In this document: piece by piece, positions 53,456 to 64,000 of the stretch
Layout: each line of letters starts with the position of its first letter
Position numbering within the stretch: position 1 is the first letter of the stretch
Assembly (NCBI GenBank): GCA_003170135.1
Contig: PMZR01000063.1
Coordinates: 30,149 to 94,148 of the forward strand
Direction: 5' to 3'
Length of the DNA stretch: 64,000 bases
Origin: Acidobacteriota bacterium
GTDB lineage: Bacteria; Acidobacteriota; Vicinamibacteria; Vicinamibacterales; Fen-181
Position numbers and translations under genes: made by a program
The notes under the pieces: model-generated
Told to the model about the DNA's origin: nothing
The model's database searches: none
The model's input: the letters and a program-made list of their open reading frames with translations, nothing else

Positions 53456-54670
53456 ATGCTACGCCGGACCGCGCTGCACGTGACCGCAATTGCGCTGTGC
53501 GCGCCACTTCTTCTTGCCGTATCGGCGTGCCGCGGGACGACCGAGACTCAGGGCACGGCGACCATGGACTCCGGTGCGACATCCGGACCGGCGAGCGACG
53601 CCCGCAGGCCGCTGCCCGCACTCGAGCGATCAGCCAGCTTCACTGACAAGCAGTGGCTCGGCAAGCAGTTGTTCTTCGACTCGAACCTGTCCCGACCACC
53701 CGGCCAGGCGTGCATGGACTGCCACGCTCCAGAGGCCGGCTGGGCCGATCCGAACAAGAACTCGCCGACGTCCGCGGGCAACACCCCAGGTCTCTTCGGC
53801 AACCGCAACAGCCCCAGCGTGGCGTACGCGTCGTTCAGCCCGGACTTCTACTACGACGCCGCCAAGACGAGTTACGTCGGCGGGCAGTTCTGGGACGGCC
53901 GCGCCAAGAACGTGGCGGACCAAGCCAAGGGCCCCATTCTCAACCCGCTGGAGATGAACGAGGCCAACCAGCAGTCCGTGATCGACGCGGTGAAGACCGG
54001 CCCGTACGTCGACCTGTTCAAGAAAGTTTGGGGCGCGAACGTCTTCGAGGAAACCGAGACGGCGTATGAGGATCTTGGGGCATCCATCGCCGAGTACGAG
54101 AAGACGAGCGAGGTCAACAGCTTCAGCTCGAAGTACGACGACGTCCTGAGGGGCGCGGCAACGCTGACCGATCGGGAGAAGCGCGGCCTCGATCTCTTCA
54201 ATGGCAAGGCGAGGTGCTCCAAATGCCACACGAGCGCCGCCGATCCTGCCACCGGCAAGGTGCTGTTCACCGACTTCAGTTACGACAACGCGGGTGTGCC
54301 GAAGAATCCGGAGAACAAGTTCTACACGCTGGCCGCCAAGTACAACCCGGCCGGGAAGGATTTCGTGGACCTCGGCCTCGGTGGCCAGTTGAAGAAGCCG
54401 AGCGAGAACGGGAAGTTCAAGGTGCCGTCGCTTCGCAACGTTGCGCTCACCGCTCCGTACATGCACAACGGCTACTTCACGACCATCAAGGACGTCGTGA
54501 GGTTCTACAACACGCGCGACGTGGCCTCGGCCGGCTGGCCGGCGCCCGAAGTTGCGGAGAACGTGAACAAGCAAGATATGGGGAACCTGAAGCTCACGGA
54601 TTCCGAGATCGAGGATGTCGTCGCGTTCCTGCACACGCTGACCGACACGAGGTTCCCACGGGTGAAGTAG
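53456..54670 (+). CDS. di-heme cytochrome c peroxidase/MauG-type lipoprotein
   Basis: 404 aa. Lipoprotein signal (LLLAVSAC), then two heme-binding CxxCH motifs: CMDCH near residue 84 and CSKCH near residue 254. Further PYMHNGYFTTIKDVVRFYN, typical of MauG/CcpA enzymes, carries the distal region Met or Tyr. Removes peroxides in the periplasm with electrons from a cytochrome. Start ATG 53456 gives the lipobox at the right place. Intact, on the plus strand, and unrelated to the IS scars. Confidence 0.9.
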   Translation: MLRRTALHVTAIALCAPLLLAVSACRGTTETQGTATMDSGATSGPASDARRPLPALERSASFTDKQWLGKQLFFDSNLSRPPGQACMDCHAPEAGWADPNKNSPTSAGNTPGLFGNRNSPSVAYASFSPDFYYDAAKTSYVGGQFWDGRAKNVADQAKGPILNPLEMNEANQQSVIDAVKTGPYVDLFKKVWGANVFEETETAYEDLGASIAEYEKTSEVNSFSSKYDDVLRGAATLTDREKRGLDLFNGKARCSKCHTSAADPATGKVLFTDFSYDNAGVPKNPENKFYTLAAKYNPAGKDFVDLGLGGQLKKPSENGKFKVPSLRNVALTAPYMHNGYFTTIKDVVRFYNTRDVASAGWPAPEVAENVNKQDMGNLKLTDSEIEDVVAFLHTLTDTRFPRVK

Positions 54671-54936
54671 CGGGGCCACAAACCGCGTCTCCACCCGATA
54701 CCGTCCTGAAGGAACTTGGATCGCAACTGGGCGATGAGAGCTTCATCGTCGTCCACGAGACCCTGGAGGGGTTCAGCCTCAGGTAGCCCGATACCCTGCT
54801 CGAATGGCGTCCGCCGCGGAAGCGCGCGATCGCGGCCGGGCTCCCGACCTGATGATGTCCGACTAGGTTAGGGGAGACAAACACCGTGAGTCGACCGGCC
54901 ATTCCGATCCGGATCTCGCGACCTGCGTCGCCGCCG

Positions 54937-55116
54937 GGAGGGAGATCTTGACAAAAACTTGACAAACTGCGCACGAAACCGCCGTTTTCGACCCCAACCG
55001 GCCGAACGATCGTCGCCGAAAACCCTAAGAAAACCGACGGAATCGGTCACCGTCGCTTTCGTCCCTTTCGCCTCTGGACCACGTTATCGGGGTTCGAATC
55101 CCTGCCTCCCAGCCAA
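54937..55116 (+). repeat. 180-bp repeat copy C, tRNA-like 3' end (attachment-site remnant)
   Basis: Same 180-bp unit and direction as copy A at 38894, with the identical last 50 bases (from TTTCGCCTCTGGACCACG through GGTTCGAATCC to CAGCCAA). It lies 16 kb away, so the two bound a segment. No gene overlaps it in a convincing frame. Confidence 0.75.
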
Positions 55117-55242
55117 CTGATTCCGCTGCAATCACTTACAGTCAATTTGGCGCGCGCGTGCCGTTCCCTGTCGGCACATCGTGCGCGCACTGCCTTCCTT
55201 TTGAAAGCCGCAATTCCCTTTGTTTTCAGTGGTTTCTGGATG

Positions 55243-55281
55243 GACCCCGACAACGTGGCCACGAACCACGTTGCCGGGGTC
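55243..55281. other. 16-bp hairpin in a 328-base gap
   Basis: GACCCCGACAACGTGG and CCACGTTGCCGGGGTC pair with one mismatch around a 7-base loop. It lies between copy C and the next gene, in a gap (55117-55440) with no gene. No T-run follows. Could be a terminator-like or recombination structure. Confidence 0.6.
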
Positions 55282-55440
55282 AGCGGCGAGATCGCGATCG
55301 AGGGCTGGTGACGCGTCACTGTCATGTTTGCAATGACTTGCGGGAATCACGCAAGGGCCGGAGCCGGTGGACCCGGCTGCCCTCTTGATCGAAACTTGAC
55401 AATCTGTCCCGCGATCGACGGTACTCCCGGCCCAGGAGCC

Positions 55441-56055
55441 ATGATGGGCGGACAATGCCAGCGCTGCGGCCGGAGCATTCGAGCGGGGGAAACGATCGCG
55501 GTCAGCGGCGTCGGCGATCGCTGTTACGGTTGCTTCAATGAGGAGATGGCGGAACGTCTCGGCGTCGCGTTCGACAACACGTCGTTGCAACCGATCGTCC
55601 TCGCCGATCACGACGACGTGCGGCGCACCTTCGAGATTCGAGCCATGCTCGTGCCGACCGGCCACGCCATGATCGCCCAGAAAGTGCCGTACCGAAGGGG
55701 CGGTTACCGGTTTGAGGTACTCGGCGACTTTGAAGCTGACGCCTTGGAGTTGTTCAAGCGCCTCTACCAGAAGATGCGCGCCGAGATGAACGTGCGGTAC
55801 ATCGAGCGCACTGAACACGGTTGGCATCTCACGGACCGCGACGGGTTGGTCGGCCGGATCGAGTGGGATGAAGATACCGACGGTAAGACGCCGATCCTTG
55901 TCGTCGACGGGAAAGCCCTGAGCTGGGATGAGGTGGGCCGCATGCTGATGACGTTCGAGGGCTTCACGCTGCGCGCCCGCGTCGAGGACAGTATAGAGGT
56001 GGTCGGTGGGCTTCTGGCTGCACGGAGGTCCCGCGGCCGCGGAAACGGAGAGTAG
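55441..56055 (+). CDS. zinc-ribbon protein of unknown function
   Basis: 204 aa from ATG 55441 with AGGAG upstream. N-terminal CQRCGRSI then CYGCFNEE zinc ribbon. The rest (ADHDDVRRTFEIRAMLVPTG, RYIERTEHGWHLTDRDGLVG) is a beta-rich domain similar to DUF7713-type proteins. Ends with an Arg-rich tail. Forms a pair with the next gene (6 bases apart). Confidence 0.6.
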   Translation: MMGGQCQRCGRSIRAGETIAVSGVGDRCYGCFNEEMAERLGVAFDNTSLQPIVLADHDDVRRTFEIRAMLVPTGHAMIAQKVPYRRGGYRFEVLGDFEADALELFKRLYQKMRAEMNVRYIERTEHGWHLTDRDGLVGRIEWDEDTDGKTPILVVDGKALSWDEVGRMLMTFEGFTLRARVEDSIEVVGGLLAARRSRGRGNGE

Positions 56056-56061
56056 CGACCG

Positions 56062-56748
56062 ATGCGAATCCCTCCCACGAGGGGCACGCGCACACGATGC
56101 GGGTACACGGGGACCCGGGGAGTCCTCCGGAAACACCTCGCCGACTGCTCGGAGCCACTCGCCCATCGGCCGGGGCGACCCGGACGCGTCCCTGCGGATG
56201 CTCCGGGACTCCTCATCGAGGTGGTCGGCCGGCCGAAGGCCTATTGGCTGTTTCTCGGCGTCGCGAACGACGCGAAACTGACCGACATCGACGCACTGCT
56301 ACGGGCGACGTGGCTCGAGTGCTGTGATCATCTGAGCGAATTCGTCGTCGGGCGGACACGCTACACGTTTGTTTCGAGTCCGACGTTCTCATTCGGACCC
56401 AGGCCGCAGTCGATGCACATCCAGGTCGGCAAGGTGTTTCGGCCCGGCGTTCCGATCGAGCATCAGTACGATTTCGGCAGCACGACGGTTCTCGACTTGT
56501 CCCTGGTCGGGCCGTTGCCGATTGCGTTGCCGTCGCGGACCGCCGCGCTGCTCGCGAACAACGTCGCGCCCGACTTCGCGTGCGGCGAATGCGGTCACCC
56601 TGCGGCGTCGGTGTGCGTCGAGTGCGACAGTCCCGCCTTCCTCTGCGCTGTATGCTCACGCCGCCACGGTCGCGGGCACATGCTGCACCGGGTCGTGAAT
56701 TCGCCGCGAATGGGGATCTGCGGCTACGACGGACCGGGCGCTCCGTGA
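56062..56748 (+). CDS. pRiA4b ORF-3-like protein with C-terminal zinc motif
   Basis: 228 aa. The region KAYWLFLGVANDAKLTDIDA, LLRATWLECCDHLSEF and IEHQYDFGSTTVL matches the pRiA4b ORF-3-like family (often linked to mobile DNA). A CGECGHPAASVCVEC ... CAVCSRRH cluster at the C-terminus is a B-box-like zinc site. The first 50 residues are Arg/Pro-rich and doubtful; the true start may be further in. Confidence 0.65.
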   Translation: MRIPPTRGTRTRCGYTGTRGVLRKHLADCSEPLAHRPGRPGRVPADAPGLLIEVVGRPKAYWLFLGVANDAKLTDIDALLRATWLECCDHLSEFVVGRTRYTFVSSPTFSFGPRPQSMHIQVGKVFRPGVPIEHQYDFGSTTVLDLSLVGPLPIALPSRTAALLANNVAPDFACGECGHPAASVCVECDSPAFLCAVCSRRHGRGHMLHRVVNSPRMGICGYDGPGAP

Positions 56749-56767
56749 CAGCAGCCGCGTGAGGCTG

Positions 56768-56947
56768 ATGAGCATGACACGAACCGCCGGCGGCGCACCG
56801 AGCGGGAAGGGACGTCGCAAGGCGCTCTCGACGGCCCGGCTCGATCACCTCATCGAGGAAGCCACCATGGATGCCGACGACGAGTCCGAGCAGAAGGTCG
56901 GGTTCTGCACGATGCTCGAGGAGTTCCTCGCGCTGACAGCCGTGTAA
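56768..56947 (+). pseudogene. truncated calcium-binding-type protein
   Basis: 59 aa: LDHLIEEATMDADDESEQKV, GFCTMLEEFLALTAV and stop. Full members continue after LEEFLALPF with a larger domain. Here an early stop ends it. Usual partner of pRiA4b-like genes. Likely non-functional. Confidence 0.5.
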
Positions 56948-57005
56948 CTCGCTGTTCGCGATTCGCGAATTCCACATGACGCATCTACGTCGCGCCGCTT
57001 GACTG

Positions 57006-57026
57006 ATTACACGGTTACCGTGTAAT
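57006..57026. promoter_or_regulatory. palindromic operator of the toxin-antitoxin operon
   Basis: ATTACACGG, TTA, CCGTGTAAT: a perfect 9-bp inverted repeat 16 bases before the toxin GTG. The antitoxin HTH is the likely binder, giving autorepression as in HigBA systems. Confidence 0.75.
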
Positions 57027-57042
57027 ATGTAATCGGGACGCT

Positions 57043-57333
57043 GTGATCCAGTCATTCGCCGACGACACGACCGCTGATCTGTTCCGTGAGCGGAACACTC
57101 GCGCGGCTCGGCGGGTGCCTGCCGAGATCTGGCGGGTGGTCCAACGCAAGCTCAAGGCGCTCGACGTGGCCGCGCGGTTGGAGGATCTCACCATCCCCGC
57201 GGGCAACCGGCTGGAGCCGCTGAAGGGCGAGCAGGCGGGACGCCACAGCATCCGCATCAACGCTCAGTACCGTGTGACCTTCCGCTGGGAGCAGGGGCAT
57301 GCCTACGAAGTCCGCGTCGAAGACTATCACTAG
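57043..57333 (+). CDS. higB: HigB/RelE-type toxin
   Basis: 96 aa from GTG 57043. RelE-like fold pattern: IQSFADDTTADLF, ARRVPAEIWRVVQRKLKAL, RLEPLKGEQAGRHSIRINAQ and YRVTFRWEQGHAYEVRVEDY. HigB toxins cut mRNA at the ribosome. It overlaps the antitoxin gene by 35 bases. The catalytic-type residues R and Y near the end are present. Confidence 0.88.
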   Translation: MIQSFADDTTADLFRERNTRAARRVPAEIWRVVQRKLKALDVAARLEDLTIPAGNRLEPLKGEQAGRHSIRINAQYRVTFRWEQGHAYEVRVEDYH

Positions 57334-57610
57334 GGATCCGAGCTGGTTGGGCCCCGCGATCCCGCCTGGCGAAATGCTGCTCGAAGAATTCCTGAAGCCC
57401 TTGGGCCTGGGCCAGGTCGAGGCGGCGCGTCGCCTCGGGATTTCGCTCAACCGCCTGAACGAAATCGTGCTCGGCAAGCGCGGTATCACCGCCGACACCG
57501 CGCTGCGTCTCGCGCGCCTGTTCCGGATGTCGCCGCAGTTCTGGATGCGGCTTCAGGCGGATTGGGATCTGCACGAGGCGATCCAACGGCAGGCGCGCAG
57601 AGCCTCGTAA
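57299..57610 (+). CDS. higA: HigA-type antitoxin (XRE HTH)
   Basis: 103 aa. HTH: EFLKPLGLGQVEAARRLGIS, LNRLNEIVLGKRGITADTAL and the following FRMSPQFWMRLQADWDL, typical of HigA/VapI antitoxins. Binds the toxin and its own operator at 57006. Intact. Confidence 0.88.
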   Translation: MPTKSASKTITRDPSWLGPAIPPGEMLLEEFLKPLGLGQVEAARRLGISLNRLNEIVLGKRGITADTALRLARLFRMSPQFWMRLQADWDLHEAIQRQARRAS

Positions 57611-57723
57611 TCGCCCTTCAAGCACGCCTTCGTGTCGCCCTTCAACAGCGGCTCGCTCTCGGTCGGCCAGACCGAGCCCGACCGACCCTGCGCAGCAGCT
57701 CTAGTTGTCGTCAGGCGGCAGGG

Positions 57724-59874
57724 CTAATTGTCGCCGCCCACCTGTCCGCGACGGGTCAACACCCGGAGAACCACATCCAACACGCCGTCGAGGTCTTTGG
57801 CAACGTCCTTTGCGAGGAAGCGGAGAACCAGGTAACCCTGTTCCTGAAGCAGACGGTCCTTGCGGCGGTCGCGCCGGTACGCGACGGCATCTGCCAGATG
57901 TTGCGGGCCATCGAGTTCGACGGCAACGCGCAGCTCGCGGCTGAGCAGGTCGACTTCCATCTTGCTCCAACCGTCGAACGGGATCGGCAGGTCGGCGTTC
58001 AGCAGGAACAGCCCCTTGGTGGCGTCGAGCGTCTCGAGCCGACGATAGAAGAAGGCCTCCGTCGCGCTGCGGGCCCGCTCGATGCCTTCCGCCTCGTTGG
58101 GCAAGGGGCGCGCCGAGTCAACGAACAGGCTGGCCAGCGGAACGTCCACGCCGTCACGGACCAGCCGCTTCACGTGCAACACGTCGTTGCAGATGAGCTG
58201 GTTGCGACGTTCGTCCCCGACGAGCTCCTTGTACACCGCCTGGAACTGCACCCGCTTGTCGGTGTCCGGTTCGCGCGGCGAAACGAAGGCCGTCGGGCGA
58301 ACGATGACGGAGTGGGAGAACGGCCGCCCGGCCGCCTGGACCTTGGCGCTCACGCGGTACCGCGTCGGACCGCACTGCATGAAGATGATCGGGTGGTGGC
58401 CGTCCTTTCGAGTGACCGTCGCCGACAAACCTAGCACGTACTTCGCCCGGGCCCGTCGCGCGACTTGTTCGAAGCTGTGAGCGGACAGGTGATGGCACTC
58501 GTCGACGATCAGGTGACCGTAGTCCGCGACGCAGTCGCTGACGACCCCTTTCCGCACCAGACTCTGGATGAGCGCGATGTCTATCTGACCAGTCGCCTTG
58601 CGCTTCCCACCACCAATCCGTCCGAATCGACTCTGCGGCATCCCGAGGAACGTCGAGAGGCGGTCTACCCATTGGTCGAGCAGTTGCTGCCGATGCACCA
58701 GGACCAGCGTGTTCACGCGGCGTTGGGCGAGCATCCAGGCCGCGATCACCGTCTTGCCAAAGGCAGTGGTGGCCGCGAGGACGCCGGTGTCATGAGGCAC
58801 CAACGCATCCGCGGCGGCCAGTTGTTCGGGCCTCAGTTCATCGCAGAACACAACGTCCAGCGGTTCGCCGGCGCACCGTTCGTCGCGAATCAGAAGACGG
58901 ATATTGAGGTCGTCGAGCAGGCCACGCAGGTCCTGCAGGCAGCCGCGAGGAAGGCCGAGGTGGTGAGGATGCTGCTCGGCACAACCAATGACCCGCGGCT
59001 TATCGTAGGTGGGAAGACGCATCGCCTGGGCGCGGTAGAATTCCGGATTCTGGAACGCTGCCAACCGGAGGATCCGGTTGCGAAGCGCCGGCGTCAGCCC
59101 ATCGCACGGGACGTAGATCTCGTTCGCGAGTATGACCTCCAGTCGGTCCGGAAGTTCTCCCTGGATGGCGGTCTTCGGCGCCCGGGACGACGAGAGGGTC
59201 CATGGTTCGCGGTCGTCATCGTCGAGGGAGGGGATTCGAACACCGATGACCCCGCCTTGCCGGTCAGCGTCAGCCACGACGCGCTCAACGCGCGCACGGC
59301 CCAGCCGCCCGACGCCTGACAGAAACGACCACTGATCGGCATGCGGTTCGAGGGACTCGTCGAGAAAGACACTGTTCCCACGTTCCCGGGCCTGTTTCTG
59401 GAGCGGCAAGGCAATCAGGTTACCGAAGCCTCCCTGGGGCAGCGTGTCCTGGTTCGGGAAGAGACGGTCGTACGAGTCCAGTCCGACATCGGGTCGTCGT
59501 TCCATCGTCTCGGTGAGCAGGAACGAACCGAGTTTCCGCGCGAGAGTCGCCGGAATGGCCTCCTCGAAGAAGAACCAGACGTGCCCGCCACGGCCCGATC
59601 GCGATGGCTCGACCGCGGCCGGTAGGTTACGTGTGCGGCAGGCGTCGATGAACGCCTTCACGTCCTGCTGCCACCCATCCTTGTCGAAGTCGATGGCCAG
59701 GAAGAGGCAGGACTCGTCCTGCAACATCGGATAGACACCGGCCACGAACGGCTGACCGGAATCGTCGTGGCCCGACAAGTGCCACCGGATGATGTCGTCG
59801 GTGACGGGAAGGAAGCTCCGGTGGGGACAGTCGCCGCATTTCACGCGCGGCTTCTCGCAGATCCCGCGAACCAC
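57724..59874 (-). CDS. TOTE-type primase-helicase fused to a DUF559 nuclease (N-terminal lesion)
   Basis: 716-aa open frame. The N-terminal third has TOTE-type archaeo-eukaryotic primase features: CGDCPHRSFLPVTDDIIRWH, FLAIDFDKDGW and the SRSGRGGHVWFFFEEAIP block. The helicase first lobe has ATTAFGKTVIAAWM, IVDECHHL and LGLSATVTRKDG. The second lobe is missing: after NQLICNDVLHV the sequence continues KRLVRDGVDVPLASLFVDSA and a DUF559/Vsr-like nuclease with VDLLSRELRVAVELDGPQH and GYLVLRFLAKDV. Proteins of this type should be about 950 aa. The fusion and the frameshift at the 5' end suggest it is degenerate. Confidence 0.75.
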   Translation of the reverse strand: MVRGICEKPRVKCGDCPHRSFLPVTDDIIRWHLSGHDDSGQPFVAGVYPMLQDESCLFLAIDFDKDGWQQDVKAFIDACRTRNLPAAVEPSRSGRGGHVWFFFEEAIPATLARKLGSFLLTETMERRPDVGLDSYDRLFPNQDTLPQGGFGNLIALPLQKQARERGNSVFLDESLEPHADQWSFLSGVGRLGRARVERVVADADRQGGVIGVRIPSLDDDDREPWTLSSSRAPKTAIQGELPDRLEVILANEIYVPCDGLTPALRNRILRLAAFQNPEFYRAQAMRLPTYDKPRVIGCAEQHPHHLGLPRGCLQDLRGLLDDLNIRLLIRDERCAGEPLDVVFCDELRPEQLAAADALVPHDTGVLAATTAFGKTVIAAWMLAQRRVNTLVLVHRQQLLDQWVDRLSTFLGMPQSRFGRIGGGKRKATGQIDIALIQSLVRKGVVSDCVADYGHLIVDECHHLSAHSFEQVARRARAKYVLGLSATVTRKDGHHPIIFMQCGPTRYRVSAKVQAAGRPFSHSVIVRPTAFVSPREPDTDKRVQFQAVYKELVGDERRNQLICNDVLHVKRLVRDGVDVPLASLFVDSARPLPNEAEGIERARSATEAFFYRRLETLDATKGLFLLNADLPIPFDGWSKMEVDLLSRELRVAVELDGPQHLADAVAYRRDRRKDRLLQEQGYLVLRFLAKDVAKDLDGVLDVVLRVLTRRGQVGGDN

Positions 59875-60032
59875 TCGTGCGCACAGGCTGGGGCATAGCC
59901 GGACTTGCCCGTCTTGCGGCTCTCGAACCGGCGAGGGTAGACGTCCTCCCGACCCCGGAACAGCGAGCGGAACACAGAGATCTTCTCGCTCGCAGGCGAC
60001 TGTTGGCTGATGCGCACCGCGGGCATCCTCAC
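59875..60032 (-). pseudogene. detached N-terminal segment of the TOTE primase-helicase
   Basis: Reads SPASEKISVFRSLFRGREDV, YPRRFESRKTGKSGYAPACA and HEW, which is the start of TOTE-type proteins. At GAGTGGTTCGC (about 59877) a G is missing compared with the frame that gives VRGICEKPRVKC. One base restores a continuous protein. A homopolymer error in sequencing is possible. Confidence 0.7.
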
Positions 60033-60062
60033 TGTTGATCGTGATCGCTTCTCGGGAGATCG

Positions 60063-60395
60063 TCAGTCAAGGATCAGGAACACTGCTGCAGAATCCTGCT
60101 CGAGTCTCTCGAGATCCGCGACGTGTCCCCGGAGAACTTGCTCGAGAGTCGACGTCGAGCAGTTGCCGATATGGATCCAGACCACCTTCGGCGGCGCACC
60201 GAACAGGAGACTCCTCTGATGGAAGTCGGAGTCCTTGGACACAATCGTCAATCCATGTGCCGCTGCGTAGTCCCACACCGTGCTGTCGTCGGCGCGTTCA
60301 AGTCCCACACTGCGAACGTGACACGACCCTGGATAGCAGTCGGCCAGCAAGTCGACGAGATGGGAGGAGAGGTTCTCGTCGAAGAGGAGCTTCAC
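60063..60395 (-). CDS. DUF5615 PIN-like toxin
   Basis: 110 aa. KLLFDENLSSHLV, ADDSTVWDYAAAHGLTIVSK and DSDFHQRSLLFGAPPKVVWI follow the DUF5615 PIN-like pattern (acidic residues at D7, E8, D56 and D58 region). Overlaps the DUF433 gene by four bases. Predicted ribonuclease toxin. Confidence 0.85.
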   Translation of the reverse strand: MKLLFDENLSSHLVDLLADCYPGSCHVRSVGLERADDSTVWDYAAAHGLTIVSKDSDFHQRSLLFGAPPKVVWIHIGNCSTSTLEQVLRGHVADLERLEQDSAAVFLILD

Positions 60396-60616
60396 GCGGG
60401 GACCTTGACGAGCTTGCGCTCACGATCTGCGGCGAAGGCCAGGCAGGCCCGGATGTCCTCGACCGTCAGGTCCGGGAAGTCGGCGACGATCTGTTCTGGA
60501 GTCATGCCTGCGGCCAGGTACTCGAGCACGTCGTACACAGTGATGCGCAGACCGCGGATACACGGCTTTCCGCCGCGCTTGCCCGGCTCGATCGTGATAA
60601 TGCCCCGGTAGTCCAT
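60392..60616 (-). CDS. DUF433 antitoxin
   Basis: 74 aa. IITIEPGKRGGKPCIRGLRI, TVYDVLEYLAAGMTPEQIVA and DFPDLTVEDIRACLAFAAD: DUF433 family with a HTH. Antitoxin of the DUF5615 gene that follows, with ATGA coupling. Probably autoregulates. Confidence 0.9.
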   Translation of the reverse strand: MDYRGIITIEPGKRGGKPCIRGLRITVYDVLEYLAAGMTPEQIVADFPDLTVEDIRACLAFAADRERKLVKVPA

Positions 60617-60726
60617 GACGCCTCCAGCTTAGGGAAGATGGGGGACCGAGTCAAACCGACTGACCCGAATCTGAGGAAACGCTTCGCTCGCCAGTCCTCC
60701 GTCTGGGACGTCATCCCTGTCCCGAC

Positions 60727-64000
<3,274 letters not shown>

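Overview
The window is high-GC bacterial DNA and reads as a large genomic island with three parts. Positions 1-39 kb are a dense anti-phage and conflict-gene island. Positions 39-49 kb are scarred by insertion sequences and broken genes. Positions 46-64 kb carry stress-response genes, toxin-antitoxin pairs and housekeeping-type genes. The gene families and remnants (an efflux outer-membrane protein, a TonB-receptor tail, a VWFA-type tail, MauG-type peroxidase, KatG, multi-PAS kinase) would fit an acidobacterium or a similar soil bacterium, but no marker gene fixes the taxon. No intact tRNA, rRNA, CRISPR array or integrase was found.

Layout: (1) 1-9.9 kb, plus strand: a restriction-like operon with a DUF1156 DNA methylase, an unknown 170-aa protein, an SNF2-type helicase and a MORC-like GHKL ATPase, followed by a sigma-region-4-like regulator. 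(2) 10.2-21.3 kb, plus strand: a 42-aa peptide, a ubiquitin-type E2-E1 fusion and a JAB peptidase. Then come a YhaO/YhaN (SbcD/SbcC-like) pair, a GIY-YIG-like protein, a VRR-NUC-like nuclease and small unknowns. (3) 21.4-32.4 kb, minus strand: a HEPN-type protein, a PD-(D/E)XK-like protein, an ankyrin protein and a protein that share one HTH-like module, a broken nucleotidyltransferase, a TIGR04141 protein and an MfnB-like protein. (4) 32.7-37.6 kb: a type III CBASS operon (TRIP13, a 155-aa protein, HORMA, CD-NTase) with a DUF6602 protein in the effector position. The divergent capH/capP-like regulator pair sits across a shared promoter. (5) 37.8-38.9 kb: a phosphoribosyltransferase-SLOG pair.

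At 38.9 kb and 54.9 kb lie two 180-bp direct repeats that end in the T-arm and acceptor-like 3' end of a tRNA-like gene. An inverted copy of exactly 152 bp, cut off inside the T-arm, lies at 40.5 kb. They look like attachment-site remnants bounding a 16-kb segment. That segment holds TolC, TonB-receptor, DUF4386, IS256 and VWFA fragments, a complete IS with a rve-type transposase, and two ISAzo13-type elements, each flanked by a TTA duplication. It also holds paired copies of CsbD and DUF3309-like membrane peptides, a PRC-barrel protein, a SIR2-like remnant and a di-heme peroxidase.

Beyond 55.1 kb are zinc-ribbon and pRiA4b-type proteins, a HigBA-type module with a clear palindromic operator, and a TOTE-type primase-helicase with a frameshift and a nuclease fused in place of its second helicase lobe. 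These are followed by a DUF433/DUF5615 pair, a hybrid histidine kinase with a frameshift and a large internal deletion, and the start of katG. Decay is common: about a dozen genes are truncated, frameshifted or fused. The most interesting candidates are the CBASS with a DUF6602 effector, the E2-E1/JAB cassette with its GG-containing peptide, and the shared HTH module with its palindromic operator.
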